Of a DNA stretch of 7,271 bases, positions 1 through 6,067 are shown one piece after another. The translations under genes and the position numbers were made by a program. Positions within the stretch are counted from its first letter, which is position 1; each line of letters starts with the position of its first letter. This DNA comes from Thermoflexales bacterium (GTDB lineage Bacteria; Chloroflexota; Anaerolineae; Fen-1058), in the NCBI GenBank assembly GCA_030834835.1, contig JAUQXD010001192.1, positions 1-7,271 on the forward strand. The letters are read 5' to 3'. The notes under the pieces were generated by a model. The model was not told the DNA's origin. It ran no database searches and worked only from the letters and a program-made list of their open reading frames with translations.

Positions 1-567
1 GATCCAGACGGCAACGGCATCGAGATCTATCGCGACCGGCCGCGCGCCGATTGGCCGCAACTCAATGGCGAGGTGCGCATGGACACGCTGCCGATGGATG
101 TGGACGGCGTCATGAGCGAACTCGATCGGCAGCCCGGCGACTGGACGGGACTCGACGCGGGGACGGTGCTGGGCCACATGCACCTGCACGTTCGCAACAT
201 CCCGGAGGCGCTGAGTTTCTATCGGGTTGTGCTGGGCTTCGATCTGATCATGAGCATGGACACGGCGTTGTTCATGTCGGCGGGCGGTTATCACCATCAC
301 ATCGGCCTGAATACGTGGGGCACGTTGAATGCGCCGTCCGCGCCGATTGATTCGATCGGCCTGCGCTACTTCACGATCCAACTGCCCGATCAAAGCGACA
401 TCGACGCGGTGATCGCCCGCGCCCGATCGGCCGGGGCAGCCATCGATGACCACGCGAGCGGTACGCTGGTGCGCGATCCATCGCACAACGCGCTGGTCTT
501 CACGACCGGGCCTCAGTTCAATGCGCAGTCTGCGCTCGCTGACGCACAGGCGGCTGTGCCGGCATAA
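1..567 (+). CDS. VOC-superfamily protein, CatE-like ring-cleaving dioxygenase (5' partial)
   Basis: The reading frame is open from the first base to a TAA at 565-567 and gives 188 residues; the N-terminal part lies outside the window. It begins with the end of a first VOC module, DPDGNGIEIYRDRP (residues 1-14), whose Glu8 is at the usual metal-ligand position. A second module starts at about residue 56 with LGHMHLHV (His59 and His61), then FYRVVLGFD, a YHHHIGLNTW block (His98-100) and a closing RDPSHNALVF. This order, including the YHH-IGLNTW signature, is typical of CatE/YfiE-type two-domain proteins annotated as catechol-2,3-dioxygenases or glyoxalase-like. Catechol cleavage is inferred from family resemblance only; the metal and substrate are unproven. 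The final DP-N motif lacks the Glu seen in the first module. It converges on the minus-strand cluster, so it is probably a separate transcription unit. An internal GTG at 73 is not the real start, because homology continues upstream. Confidence 0.8.
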   Translation, partial: DPDGNGIEIYRDRPRADWPQLNGEVRMDTLPMDVDGVMSELDRQPGDWTGLDAGTVLGHMHLHVRNIPEALSFYRVVLGFDLIMSMDTALFMSAGGYHHHIGLNTWGTLNAPSAPIDSIGLRYFTIQLPDQSDIDAVIARARSAGAAIDDHASGTLVRDPSHNALVFTTGPQFNAQSALADAQAAVPA

Positions 568-624
568 AAAGCGCCTCCGTGGTGAACGATCTCTAGTTGC
601 CAGAGAATCGCACCTGGAGGCGCT
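566..624 (-). terminator. Intrinsic terminator of the minus-strand gene run
   Basis: The arms AGCGCCTCC (570-578) and GGAGGCGCT (616-624) are perfect complements. Inside them GGTG (581-584) pairs with CACC (611-614), CGAT (587-590) with ATCG (607-610), and CTCT (591-594) with AGAG (602-605), leaving small bulges and a 7-nt loop. Read on the minus strand, the stem is followed directly by TTTTT (the A-run at 566-570), which makes it a good rho-independent terminator about 40 nt past the MFS stop codon. Its T-tract overlaps the stop codon of the convergent VOC gene. On the plus strand no T-run follows, so it should act mainly on minus-strand transcripts. Confidence 0.85.
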
Positions 625-661
625 ATACTGCATCAAACACCAGTGATGAAGGCCCGATCGC

Positions 662-1867
662 CTATTGAGGCTGAAGCACCATCTGGCGGGCGTGTCGGGC
701 CTGCAACGCGATCGACGCTGCTACCCCGATCGCGGCCGCGATCACCAGCGGCCATACGCCTGCCATCCAGTTGCCAGTGGCGATCAGTCCACCCACAATC
801 GGCGGGCCGAAGAACATGCCCACGTTCTGCCCCATGCTCACAATGCCGAGCGCCAGGCCGGCGAATCGTGGATTAGACATCGTTTCGGGCGCGAGGGTAA
901 ACGTGGCGGTGGGCACGAAGCCTGCCACAAAACTCAGCCCCACGATGTACGGCACGATCACATCGGCGCTGCCCAGCTGGAAACACCAGAACAGCAGCAC
1001 GCCGGAGATCGCCAGTGCGACGGTCATCACCAGATGACGATTCCTGACGCGATCGAGCAGCCACCCGGCGATGAAGGTCGACGGGATCACGGCCAGGCTG
1101 CCCAGACTGGCGTAGAAACTGGCCGTTTCAAGATTAAGGCCCAGCCCTTGATTGAAGTAGGTCGGCCCCCATGTCGCAAAGCCCATGAACGCAAAGTTGA
1201 AGGCGCCGAAGACTAACGCCAGCAGCCAGCTGGCCGGGTTCAATAGCATTTTGCCGAAAGACTGATCCGCGGCGAGAGGTTGAAAGTCCGGCGTGTCAGG
1301 CTTTGGGGGGGCGCTCACGACCAACGCATAGATCACCAGCGCGATCAACACAAAGGCCGCACCGAACCACCAGATCCCCTGCCAGCCAGATGATTTCAAC
1401 AGCGGCCCGGCCAGGTTATACATCACAAAGCTGCCCACGGGTACCCATGACGCCCAGATGCCCATCGGCGTGCCGCGTTTCTCCGGCGGAAACCACATGC
1501 TGATCACAGCGGGCGCAACCACGGCGATCAGCCCCAGACCGATGCCTTCAACAACCCGCCCCGTCAGCAGCAGCGGGGCAGTGTTCGCCACAGCGCCGAT
1601 GATCGATCCGAGTAACGTGCAGCCCAGCGCGATCATGCCCGCGAGTTTAGGCCCCAGCCTGCTCAATACCAGTGCCGATGGAATGCCCAGCACGATCCCG
1701 GCCACGGCGAAAGCCGACATCAGCCAGCCGCCGGTCGCCGCATCGATGTGCAGATCGGTCATCAACACCGACATCACCGGCGGCACTTTGGATTGATTGA
1801 GGGCAATCGCAACCCCGGCCAGGTACGCCGCCAGCATCACCGCCCACGCTTTGCGCTTTGAATTCAT
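662..1867 (-). CDS. MFS transporter, 12 transmembrane segments
   Basis: This is a 401-residue polytopic membrane protein of the major facilitator superfamily, the usual size for a 12-helix member. The first helix begins near residue 7 (AWAVMLAAYLAGVAIAL). A degenerate motif A lies between TM2 and TM3 (LSRLGPK, residues 68-74). TM4 carries GRVVEGIGLG (103-112). A polar cytoplasmic linker (about 186-206) separates the two halves, and a better motif A copy, GWLLDRVRNR (268-277), lies between TM8 and TM9. I chose the ATG at 1865-1867, just before the KRK-rich amphipathic start; an in-frame GTG at 1910-1912 would add 15 non-hydrophobic residues lying inside an inverted repeat. The upstream AAAGAGA is only a weak ribosome-binding site. 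It follows the methyltransferase cluster on the same strand, so import of a methylated substrate or export of a demethylated product is plausible. The substrate class cannot be read from sequence. Confidence 0.88.
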   Translation of the reverse strand: MNSKRKAWAVMLAAYLAGVAIALNQSKVPPVMSVLMTDLHIDAATGGWLMSAFAVAGIVLGIPSALVLSRLGPKLAGMIALGCTLLGSIIGAVANTAPLLLTGRVVEGIGLGLIAVVAPAVISMWFPPEKRGTPMGIWASWVPVGSFVMYNLAGPLLKSSGWQGIWWFGAAFVLIALVIYALVVSAPPKPDTPDFQPLAADQSFGKMLLNPASWLLALVFGAFNFAFMGFATWGPTYFNQGLGLNLETASFYASLGSLAVIPSTFIAGWLLDRVRNRHLVMTVALAISGVLLFWCFQLGSADVIVPYIVGLSFVAGFVPTATFTLAPETMSNPRFAGLALGIVSMGQNVGMFFGPPIVGGLIATGNWMAGVWPLVIAAAIGVAASIALQARHARQMVLQPQ

Positions 1868-1893
1868 AGAAGTCTCTTTATCCGATACAAAAT

Positions 1894-1970
1894 ACGATCC
1901 ACGAATCAACACGAATCTTCACGAAAAGCACTACCCATTTCGTGTCGATTAGTGAAGATTCGTGGATCGT
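1894..1970. repeat. Imperfect 33-bp inverted repeat with 10-bp internal period
   Basis: Arms 1894-1926 and 1938-1970 are complementary at 28 of 33 positions, with an 11-nt loop (1927-1937). The left arm also holds direct repeats spaced exactly 10 bp: CACGAATCAA (1900-1909), CACGAATCTT (1910-1919) and CACGAAAAGC (1920-1929). It starts 14 nt past the stop of methyltransferase A as read on the minus strand and ends 26 nt before the ATG of the MFS gene. It could fold as a terminator or attenuator between these genes, although no good T-run follows on the minus strand. It could equally be a REP-like dispersed element. Confidence 0.75.
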
Positions 1971-1976
1971 TTTACG

Positions 1977-3329
1977 CTATCGATACACGCCGTAAGCCTT
2001 GCACGTCTCGAACATCGCGTGCAGATTCTCCGGCCTGGCCTCATCAACGACCGCGCCGGCGGCCAGTGCGTAACCACCATCCACACCAACCGTGTCGATC
2101 AGATTCTTGACGTAGTCGATGACCTGTTCAGGTGTGCCTGCATGCAGCATGGAGTTAGGCAGATTCCCGGCGAAGCACGCCCAGCCGCCGAGCTTCTTCT
2201 TGACTTCGAGCATGTCCGTCTTGTCGAACGACCAGTAGGTGCTGCCCGCCGGAATATCGGCATCGACAATCGTGTCAAGGCGTGAATTATAGCCGCCTTC
2301 GACAAACAGATACGGCACCAGACCCTCGTTAATCAAGCCGAGCAGCGTGGCTTTGAGGGAAGGCCAGTAGAATCTCCTGAAGTCGGCGTTGGACATGAAG
2401 CCGTCCGCGCCCTTGTGGAGTGGCATGAAGACGAAGGGATTGTCTTGCCCGGTCGCAGTGTCGACGCCGAGCTGCACGGCGATCGGCACGGTGCGGTCTA
2501 CCGCCGCGACCACTTTGGTCGGTTGGCGATACAGATCGAGCATCATGCCGCGTGTCCCGCGCATGGTGTCGCCGATGATGTCGAACGGCGCTTTGGTAAA
2601 GCCGCCCGGCAGCGCCGGCAAACCCATCTCGGCCATCAGCTGACCATCGGCCTGTCCCGACGCAACGGCATATTCCAGGGCGGCCTTGCCTGCATCCACA
2701 AAGGCCTGGAACGATTGCAGCACAGGCGGCAGGCCGGCGGGAATCATGTACGCCGGCAGCATCGGCAGTTCCATCGTCGCAAACACCGAGGGCAGCATGG
2801 CCCAGCCGCTCAGCGCGCCAAAGGCGCGCGGCATATAGGTCCGCATGTAGTACGCTTCGGGATCGGCAATGTAGTCATCGTATTCGTCGGCGCGCATGTA
2901 GTCGCCTTCGACTGTCTGGAACGGCTGCGTCTCGGCGATGCCGTGTCCCGGCCAGCGATAAACCTTGTAATCCAGCAGATCAAAGACCTTGCCCGGATTG
3001 AACGCGCCGGAGAAGACCAGGTAATCGGGCTGAAAGTCGTGATTGTACTTGTGCCACGCGGTTGTGTATTTAGCATAGTCGTACATCACATCATGCGGCG
3101 TGATGCCGGCGTACTGCGCAAAAAACGCGCCCATGAACGGCAGCAACGGGACCCGATCGGGTTTCTTCAGCCCGATGATGTCCTTGACGCGCTGCGTGTG
3201 CTTGAGATAGGTTTCTTTCGCCTGAGGCGTTGCCATCGGCTTGCCTTCGATCGACATCCAGGAAGCAAAACGCGCTTCCCGCTTATCCTGTGCGGACAAC
3301 TTGGACCAGTTTGCAGGTGGAGTAAACAT
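1977..3329 (-). CDS. URO-D-fold corrinoid methyltransferase (methyltransferase I), module A
   Basis: A 450-residue protein of the uroporphyrinogen decarboxylase superfamily (Pfam URO-D), longer than true HemE (about 340-360 residues) and in a methyl-transfer context. It is expected to move a methyl group from a substrate to the Co(I) corrinoid of the protein encoded just upstream. Landmarks are MFTPPANWSK at the N-terminus, DRVPLLPFMG (58-67), LHKGADGFMS (304-313), LFVEGGYNSRLD (341-352), FDKTDM (368-373), FAGNLPNSML (386-395) and AGTPEQV (397-403). The HxC zinc motif of MtaA/MtbA is absent; the region reads FVEGGYN. Compared with its paralogue in module B, the positions of H364, H421 and C423 are S367, A424 and A426. 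The ATG follows the corrinoid gene's TAA by 4 nt, with GGGAG (3339-3343) inside that gene's end as ribosome-binding site, so the two are probably translationally coupled. Substrate unknown. Confidence 0.87.
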   Translation of the reverse strand: MFTPPANWSKLSAQDKREARFASWMSIEGKPMATPQAKETYLKHTQRVKDIIGLKKPDRVPLLPFMGAFFAQYAGITPHDVMYDYAKYTTAWHKYNHDFQPDYLVFSGAFNPGKVFDLLDYKVYRWPGHGIAETQPFQTVEGDYMRADEYDDYIADPEAYYMRTYMPRAFGALSGWAMLPSVFATMELPMLPAYMIPAGLPPVLQSFQAFVDAGKAALEYAVASGQADGQLMAEMGLPALPGGFTKAPFDIIGDTMRGTRGMMLDLYRQPTKVVAAVDRTVPIAVQLGVDTATGQDNPFVFMPLHKGADGFMSNADFRRFYWPSLKATLLGLINEGLVPYLFVEGGYNSRLDTIVDADIPAGSTYWSFDKTDMLEVKKKLGGWACFAGNLPNSMLHAGTPEQVIDYVKNLIDTVGVDGGYALAAGAVVDEARPENLHAMFETCKAYGVYR

Positions 3330-3333
3330 GTGA

Positions 3334-3954
3334 TTACGCTCCCAGCCAGTTCTTGGCTAATGCCACGGCGGCCATGGCATCTTTGCCGTAACCGTCCGCG
3401 CCGGTGTACTGCCGAATCTGCTCGTCGATCTGCCCGCCGCCGATCATCACCTTGCCGGTGAAACCCGCGTCGCGCATCGCCGCAACGGTGTTCTTCATCG
3501 GGTCATAGGCCAGCGTTAGGAAGCCGCTCAGGCCCACCACTTGCGGTTTGAAGTCCTTGACCGCCTCGACAAACTTCGCCGCCGGCACGTCCACGCCCAG
3601 GTCTTTCACATCGAAGCCGTTGACGTCGAGCATGAAGGTGACGATGTCCTTGCCGATGTCATGGATGTCGCCCTCGACCGTGCCGATGACGACCCGACCG
3701 AGTTTCTTCACATCGGCGGCCTGGGTGAGCCGGGGCTTGACCACGTCCGAGATCTGGCGCAGGACTTCACCCGCCAGGATCAACTCTGGCACGAAACAGT
3801 CGCCCGCCTCAAAGCGCTGGCCGATGATGCTCATCGCTTCGCGGCAGCTGTCCAACACCTCGATCGGGTTGCTGCCCCGATCGAGCATCTCGTTGGCCGT
3901 GCGCACGGCATCCTCTTCGCGCATCTCCGTAATCGCTTCAATCAATGCGTTCAC
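3334..3954 (-). CDS. Corrinoid (B12-binding) methyl-carrier protein, module A
   Basis: A 206-residue soluble methyl carrier of the MtaC/MtbC/MtvC type. Residues 1 to about 80 form the helical cap domain (B12-binding-2), and about 85-206 the Rossmann-like cobalamin domain. The cobalt-ligand motif is complete: DIHDIG (96-101), with His98 as the expected lower ligand. The usual SxL is SGF here (S143, in VGLSGFLTLAYDPM), and the GG motif is GGG (172-174). It should accept a methyl group from the URO-D-fold partner encoded 4 nt downstream and pass it to MeTr. The start is a GTG, supported by a perfect AGGAGG 5 nt upstream and by alignment with its paralogue, which begins MNALVEA with ATG. The two corrinoid proteins differ at 20 of 206 positions. 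It opens module A after a 125-nt gap. Confidence 0.95.
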   Translation of the reverse strand: MNALIEAITEMREEDAVRTANEMLDRGSNPIEVLDSCREAMSIIGQRFEAGDCFVPELILAGEVLRQISDVVKPRLTQAADVKKLGRVVIGTVEGDIHDIGKDIVTFMLDVNGFDVKDLGVDVPAAKFVEAVKDFKPQVVGLSGFLTLAYDPMKNTVAAMRDAGFTGKVMIGGGQIDEQIRQYTGADGYGKDAMAAVALAKNWLGA

Positions 3955-3959
3955 AATGT

Positions 3960-3965
3960 CCTCCT
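3960..3965 (-). promoter_or_regulatory. Shine-Dalgarno site fixing a GTG start
   Basis: On the minus strand AGGAGG is followed by ACATT and then GTG. This supports GTG at 3952-3954 as the start of corrinoid protein A; the paralogue has ATG at the same place behind its own AGGAGG (6039-6044). Confidence 0.8.
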
Positions 3966-3996
3966 GGAATTGTGTCTATTCAGCGTTGAAACAACC

Positions 3997-4037
3997 GGGG
4001 CATCTCCGCCGCGATCAATCGCTCGCGAAGATGCCCC
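3997..4037. repeat. Intergenic hairpin between the two methyltransferase modules
   Basis: GGGGCATCT (3997-4005) is perfectly complementary to AGATGCCCC (4029-4037). An inner CGCGA/TCGCG pair (4010-4014 with 4023-4027) continues the stem after a small asymmetric bulge. It lies in the 125-nt gap between methyltransferase B and corrinoid protein A, the largest gap in the cluster apart from the one before the MFS gene. On the minus strand the stem is followed by GGTTGTTTC, not a clean T-run, so it is at best a weak terminator or an mRNA processing or stability element. Confidence 0.6.
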
Positions 4038-4079
4038 CGCATCAAATCGACCTTTTCGCCAGGTTCGTCCGCGCGAATG

Positions 4080-5408
4080 CTACTTCCTGACAGACTCTAC
4101 GAAAGCGCGCAGCTTGTCGTCGGTGGTGTTTTCAAAGTAGCAGCCGTGAGCCATGATATAGGCCGGTGCATCTGCGTACAAGTCCACCAGATCATCGCAA
4201 TAGGCGCGCACTTCATCCGTCGTTCCCGCCGACATCAGGGAGGCAGGCACATTCCCGGCGATGATGAACTTGTCACTCAAGACTTCCTTCACGCGGCGCA
4301 TGTCGCTCTTATCGAAGTGGCAGACCAGCGATTTCTCTGGCATCTGGGCCAGGTAGTCGAGCCGCTGGTTGTAAGAACCTTCGATAAACAGATAGCTGGT
4401 GATACCTTCTTCGTACAGCGCCAGCATCACCTGTTTCCAGGTCGGCCAGTAGAACTTCTCGAACTGCGCCCGTGACATGAAGGTATCGGCGCCCTTGTGC
4501 AGCACGTACAACGCAGCGGGTGCCCCCGTGCGGTCACTGGCGCCAACGATTGACTTGATCAGGACCGGCACGTAGGCCTCACAGGCGGCCAGCAGATCTT
4601 TCGGCCGGCGGTACATATCCATCAGGATGCCCCTGGTGCCGCGCAGGGTGTCGCCCAGATAGTCGAAGGGAGTCTTGACGATGTTCAGGCCCATGCCGGG
4701 GAAGCCTTCAGCCGCGATCATGCCCATCGTCTGACCGACTGAGCCCAGCACCTTCATCAGTTCGTTCCCGGCTTCCATCATCTTGTGGAGCATTTCCTGA
4801 AAGGGCGGCAACCCGAAGGGCACCAACAAATCAATCGTGTCGATGCTTTCCGAGATGCGCGGGAAGTCGGGCAGCATAGCCAGCGGAGCCAGCGCACCAT
4901 ACGCGCGCGGCAGATACTGCTTGAGCCAAAATGCGGTCGGGTCGGCGATGAAATCTTTATACTCATCGCCGGTCATGTACTCGCCTTCAACCGCCTGGAT
5001 CGCCATGGTGTCGGGCAGTTTTTGACCGCCCCAGATGTAAGTCTTGAAATCCAGCAGATCCCAGGATTTGCCGGGATACGGTAGGACGCCCACCGCAACG
5101 TCCGGCTGGAATTCGTGATGGAAATCCAGGAGCGGCTCGCGCAGTTTGTCGTGATTGTAAACCACGTCCTTGCCCTGCAGCCCTTTGCGCCGCACCATAT
5201 ATTCATTGGCGCCCATGAACGGATCGGCGATGGGGCGATCGTGCGCTTCCATATCATAGATTTTGCGCAGGCGCTGGATGCGGTCTTTGTAGCTGGCTTC
5301 GGCTTCGGGGCTGGCGAACTGCACCGGGGCATTTTGCCAGGCGTCCAGGCGCGCTTTGCGGCGTTCCAGCGGCGTCATCTTGTTCCAGTTATCAGGTCGG
5401 GTAAACAT
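4080..5408 (-). CDS. URO-D-fold corrinoid methyltransferase (methyltransferase I), module B
   Basis: A 442-residue URO-D superfamily protein, paralogous along its whole length to the module A enzyme (around 40% identical by eye). It probably transfers a methyl group from a small methylated substrate to the corrinoid protein encoded 3 nt upstream. Shared landmarks are MFTRPDNWNK, VEGEYMTGDEY (140-150), RAYGALAPLAMLP (168-180), LHKGADTFMS (303-312), FYWP (319-322), LFIEGSYNQRLDYL (340-353), AGNVPASLMSAGT (384-396) and HGCYFEN (421-427). The MtaA-type HxC is missing, but E343, H364 (in VCHFDKSD) and C423 or H421 could form an alternative metal site; the Glu-to-His spacing is 20 residues. Translation coupling is likely: AGGAG (5417-5421) lies inside the end of the preceding gene. 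Uroporphyrinogen decarboxylase activity is unlikely given the length and neighbours. Substrate unknown; an O-methyl compound is one possibility. Confidence 0.88.
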   Translation of the reverse strand: MFTRPDNWNKMTPLERRKARLDAWQNAPVQFASPEAEASYKDRIQRLRKIYDMEAHDRPIADPFMGANEYMVRRKGLQGKDVVYNHDKLREPLLDFHHEFQPDVAVGVLPYPGKSWDLLDFKTYIWGGQKLPDTMAIQAVEGEYMTGDEYKDFIADPTAFWLKQYLPRAYGALAPLAMLPDFPRISESIDTIDLLVPFGLPPFQEMLHKMMEAGNELMKVLGSVGQTMGMIAAEGFPGMGLNIVKTPFDYLGDTLRGTRGILMDMYRRPKDLLAACEAYVPVLIKSIVGASDRTGAPAALYVLHKGADTFMSRAQFEKFYWPTWKQVMLALYEEGITSYLFIEGSYNQRLDYLAQMPEKSLVCHFDKSDMRRVKEVLSDKFIIAGNVPASLMSAGTTDEVRAYCDDLVDLYADAPAYIMAHGCYFENTTDDKLRAFVESVRK

Positions 5409-5411
5409 GGT

Positions 5412-6032
5412 TTACGCTCCTACCCAGTTTTTGGCTAACGCGACCGCGGCCATGGCATCTTTACCGTAGCCGTCCGCGCCCGCATACAGTCGAATCTGCT
5501 CGTCGATCTGCCCGCCGCCGATCATCACCTTGCCGGTGAAGCCCGCGTCGCGCAGCGCCTTGACGGTGTTCTTCATTGGATCGTAGGCCAACGTCAGGAA
5601 GCCGCTCAGGCCTACCACCTGCGGCTGGAAGTCCTTCACCGCTTCCACGAACTTCACGACCGGCACATCCACACCCAGGTCCTTCACTTCGAACCCGTTC
5701 ACATCGAGCATGAAGGTGACGATGTCCTTGCCGATGTCGTGGATGTCACCCGCGACTGTGCCGATGACAACCCGACCGAGCTTCTTCACGTCGGTCGATT
5801 GCGTGATCCGGGGCTTGACCACGTCCGAGATCTGGCGCAGGATTTCGCCCGCCAGCATCAACTCCGGCACAAAGCAGTCGCCGGCCTCAAAGCGCTGCCC
5901 GATGATGCTCATCGCTTCGCGGCAGCTATCCAATACCTCGATCGGGCTGGTGCCCCCGTCGAGCATTTCGTTGGCCGTGCGCACGGCATCTTCTTCGCGC
6001 ATATCGGTGATGGCTTCAACTAATGCGTTCAT
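5412..6032 (-). CDS. Corrinoid (B12-binding) methyl-carrier protein, module B
   Basis: A 206-residue cobalamin-binding methyl carrier, the near-twin of the module A protein: same length, no gaps, 186 of 206 residues identical. It has the N-terminal helical cap, DIHDIG at 96-101 (His98 as cobalt ligand), S143 in VGLSGFLTLAYDPM and GGG at 172-174. The ATG is preceded by AGGAGG (6039-6044) with a 6-nt spacer. It sits 35 nt after the MeTr stop and 3 nt before methyltransferase B, so MeTr, carrier and methyltransferase are likely made from one message. Differences from copy A are scattered and mostly conservative; the clearest cluster is at residues 26-29 and 79-80, in the cap domain and linker. 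Which MTI each copy serves, or whether they are interchangeable, cannot be told from sequence. Confidence 0.95.
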   Translation of the reverse strand: MNALVEAITDMREEDAVRTANEMLDGGTSPIEVLDSCREAMSIIGQRFEAGDCFVPELMLAGEILRQISDVVKPRITQSTDVKKLGRVVIGTVAGDIHDIGKDIVTFMLDVNGFEVKDLGVDVPVVKFVEAVKDFQPQVVGLSGFLTLAYDPMKNTVKALRDAGFTGKVMIGGGQIDEQIRLYAGADGYGKDAMAAVALAKNWVGA

Positions 6033-6067
6033 ACGATTCCTCCTGTGGGATGGGTGGATTGATCGAT

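Noticed and set aside
1868..1912. Promoter for the MFS gene (a TTGATT-like -35 box and TATCGG-like -10 box on the minus strand)
   Set aside because: The -10 match is poor, and both boxes lie in or beside the repeat; not convincing without transcript data.
2415..3461. Long plus-strand open frame (348 codons) opposite methyltransferase A and corrinoid protein A
   Set aside because: It is antisense to two clearly homologous genes, is rich in Arg/His and has no recognisable domain; open antisense frames are common in high-G+C coding DNA.
3980..4042. 20-codon minus-strand frame in the gap between modules (possible leader peptide)
   Set aside because: Too short to support as a gene: it has only a weak AAGG upstream and no diagnostic codon run, and the hairpin explains the base pattern. 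Kept only as part of a finding.
3541..4140. Plus-strand frames opposite corrinoid protein A (and similar ones opposite copy B and MeTr)
   Set aside because: They mirror the codon pattern of the conserved minus-strand genes; similar shadows recur in both copies because the genes themselves are paralogous.
1977..5408. True uroporphyrinogen decarboxylase (HemE) for haem synthesis
   Set aside because: Both proteins are about 100 residues too long for HemE and are encoded in tight pairs with B12 carrier proteins, the hallmark of corrinoid methyltransferases.
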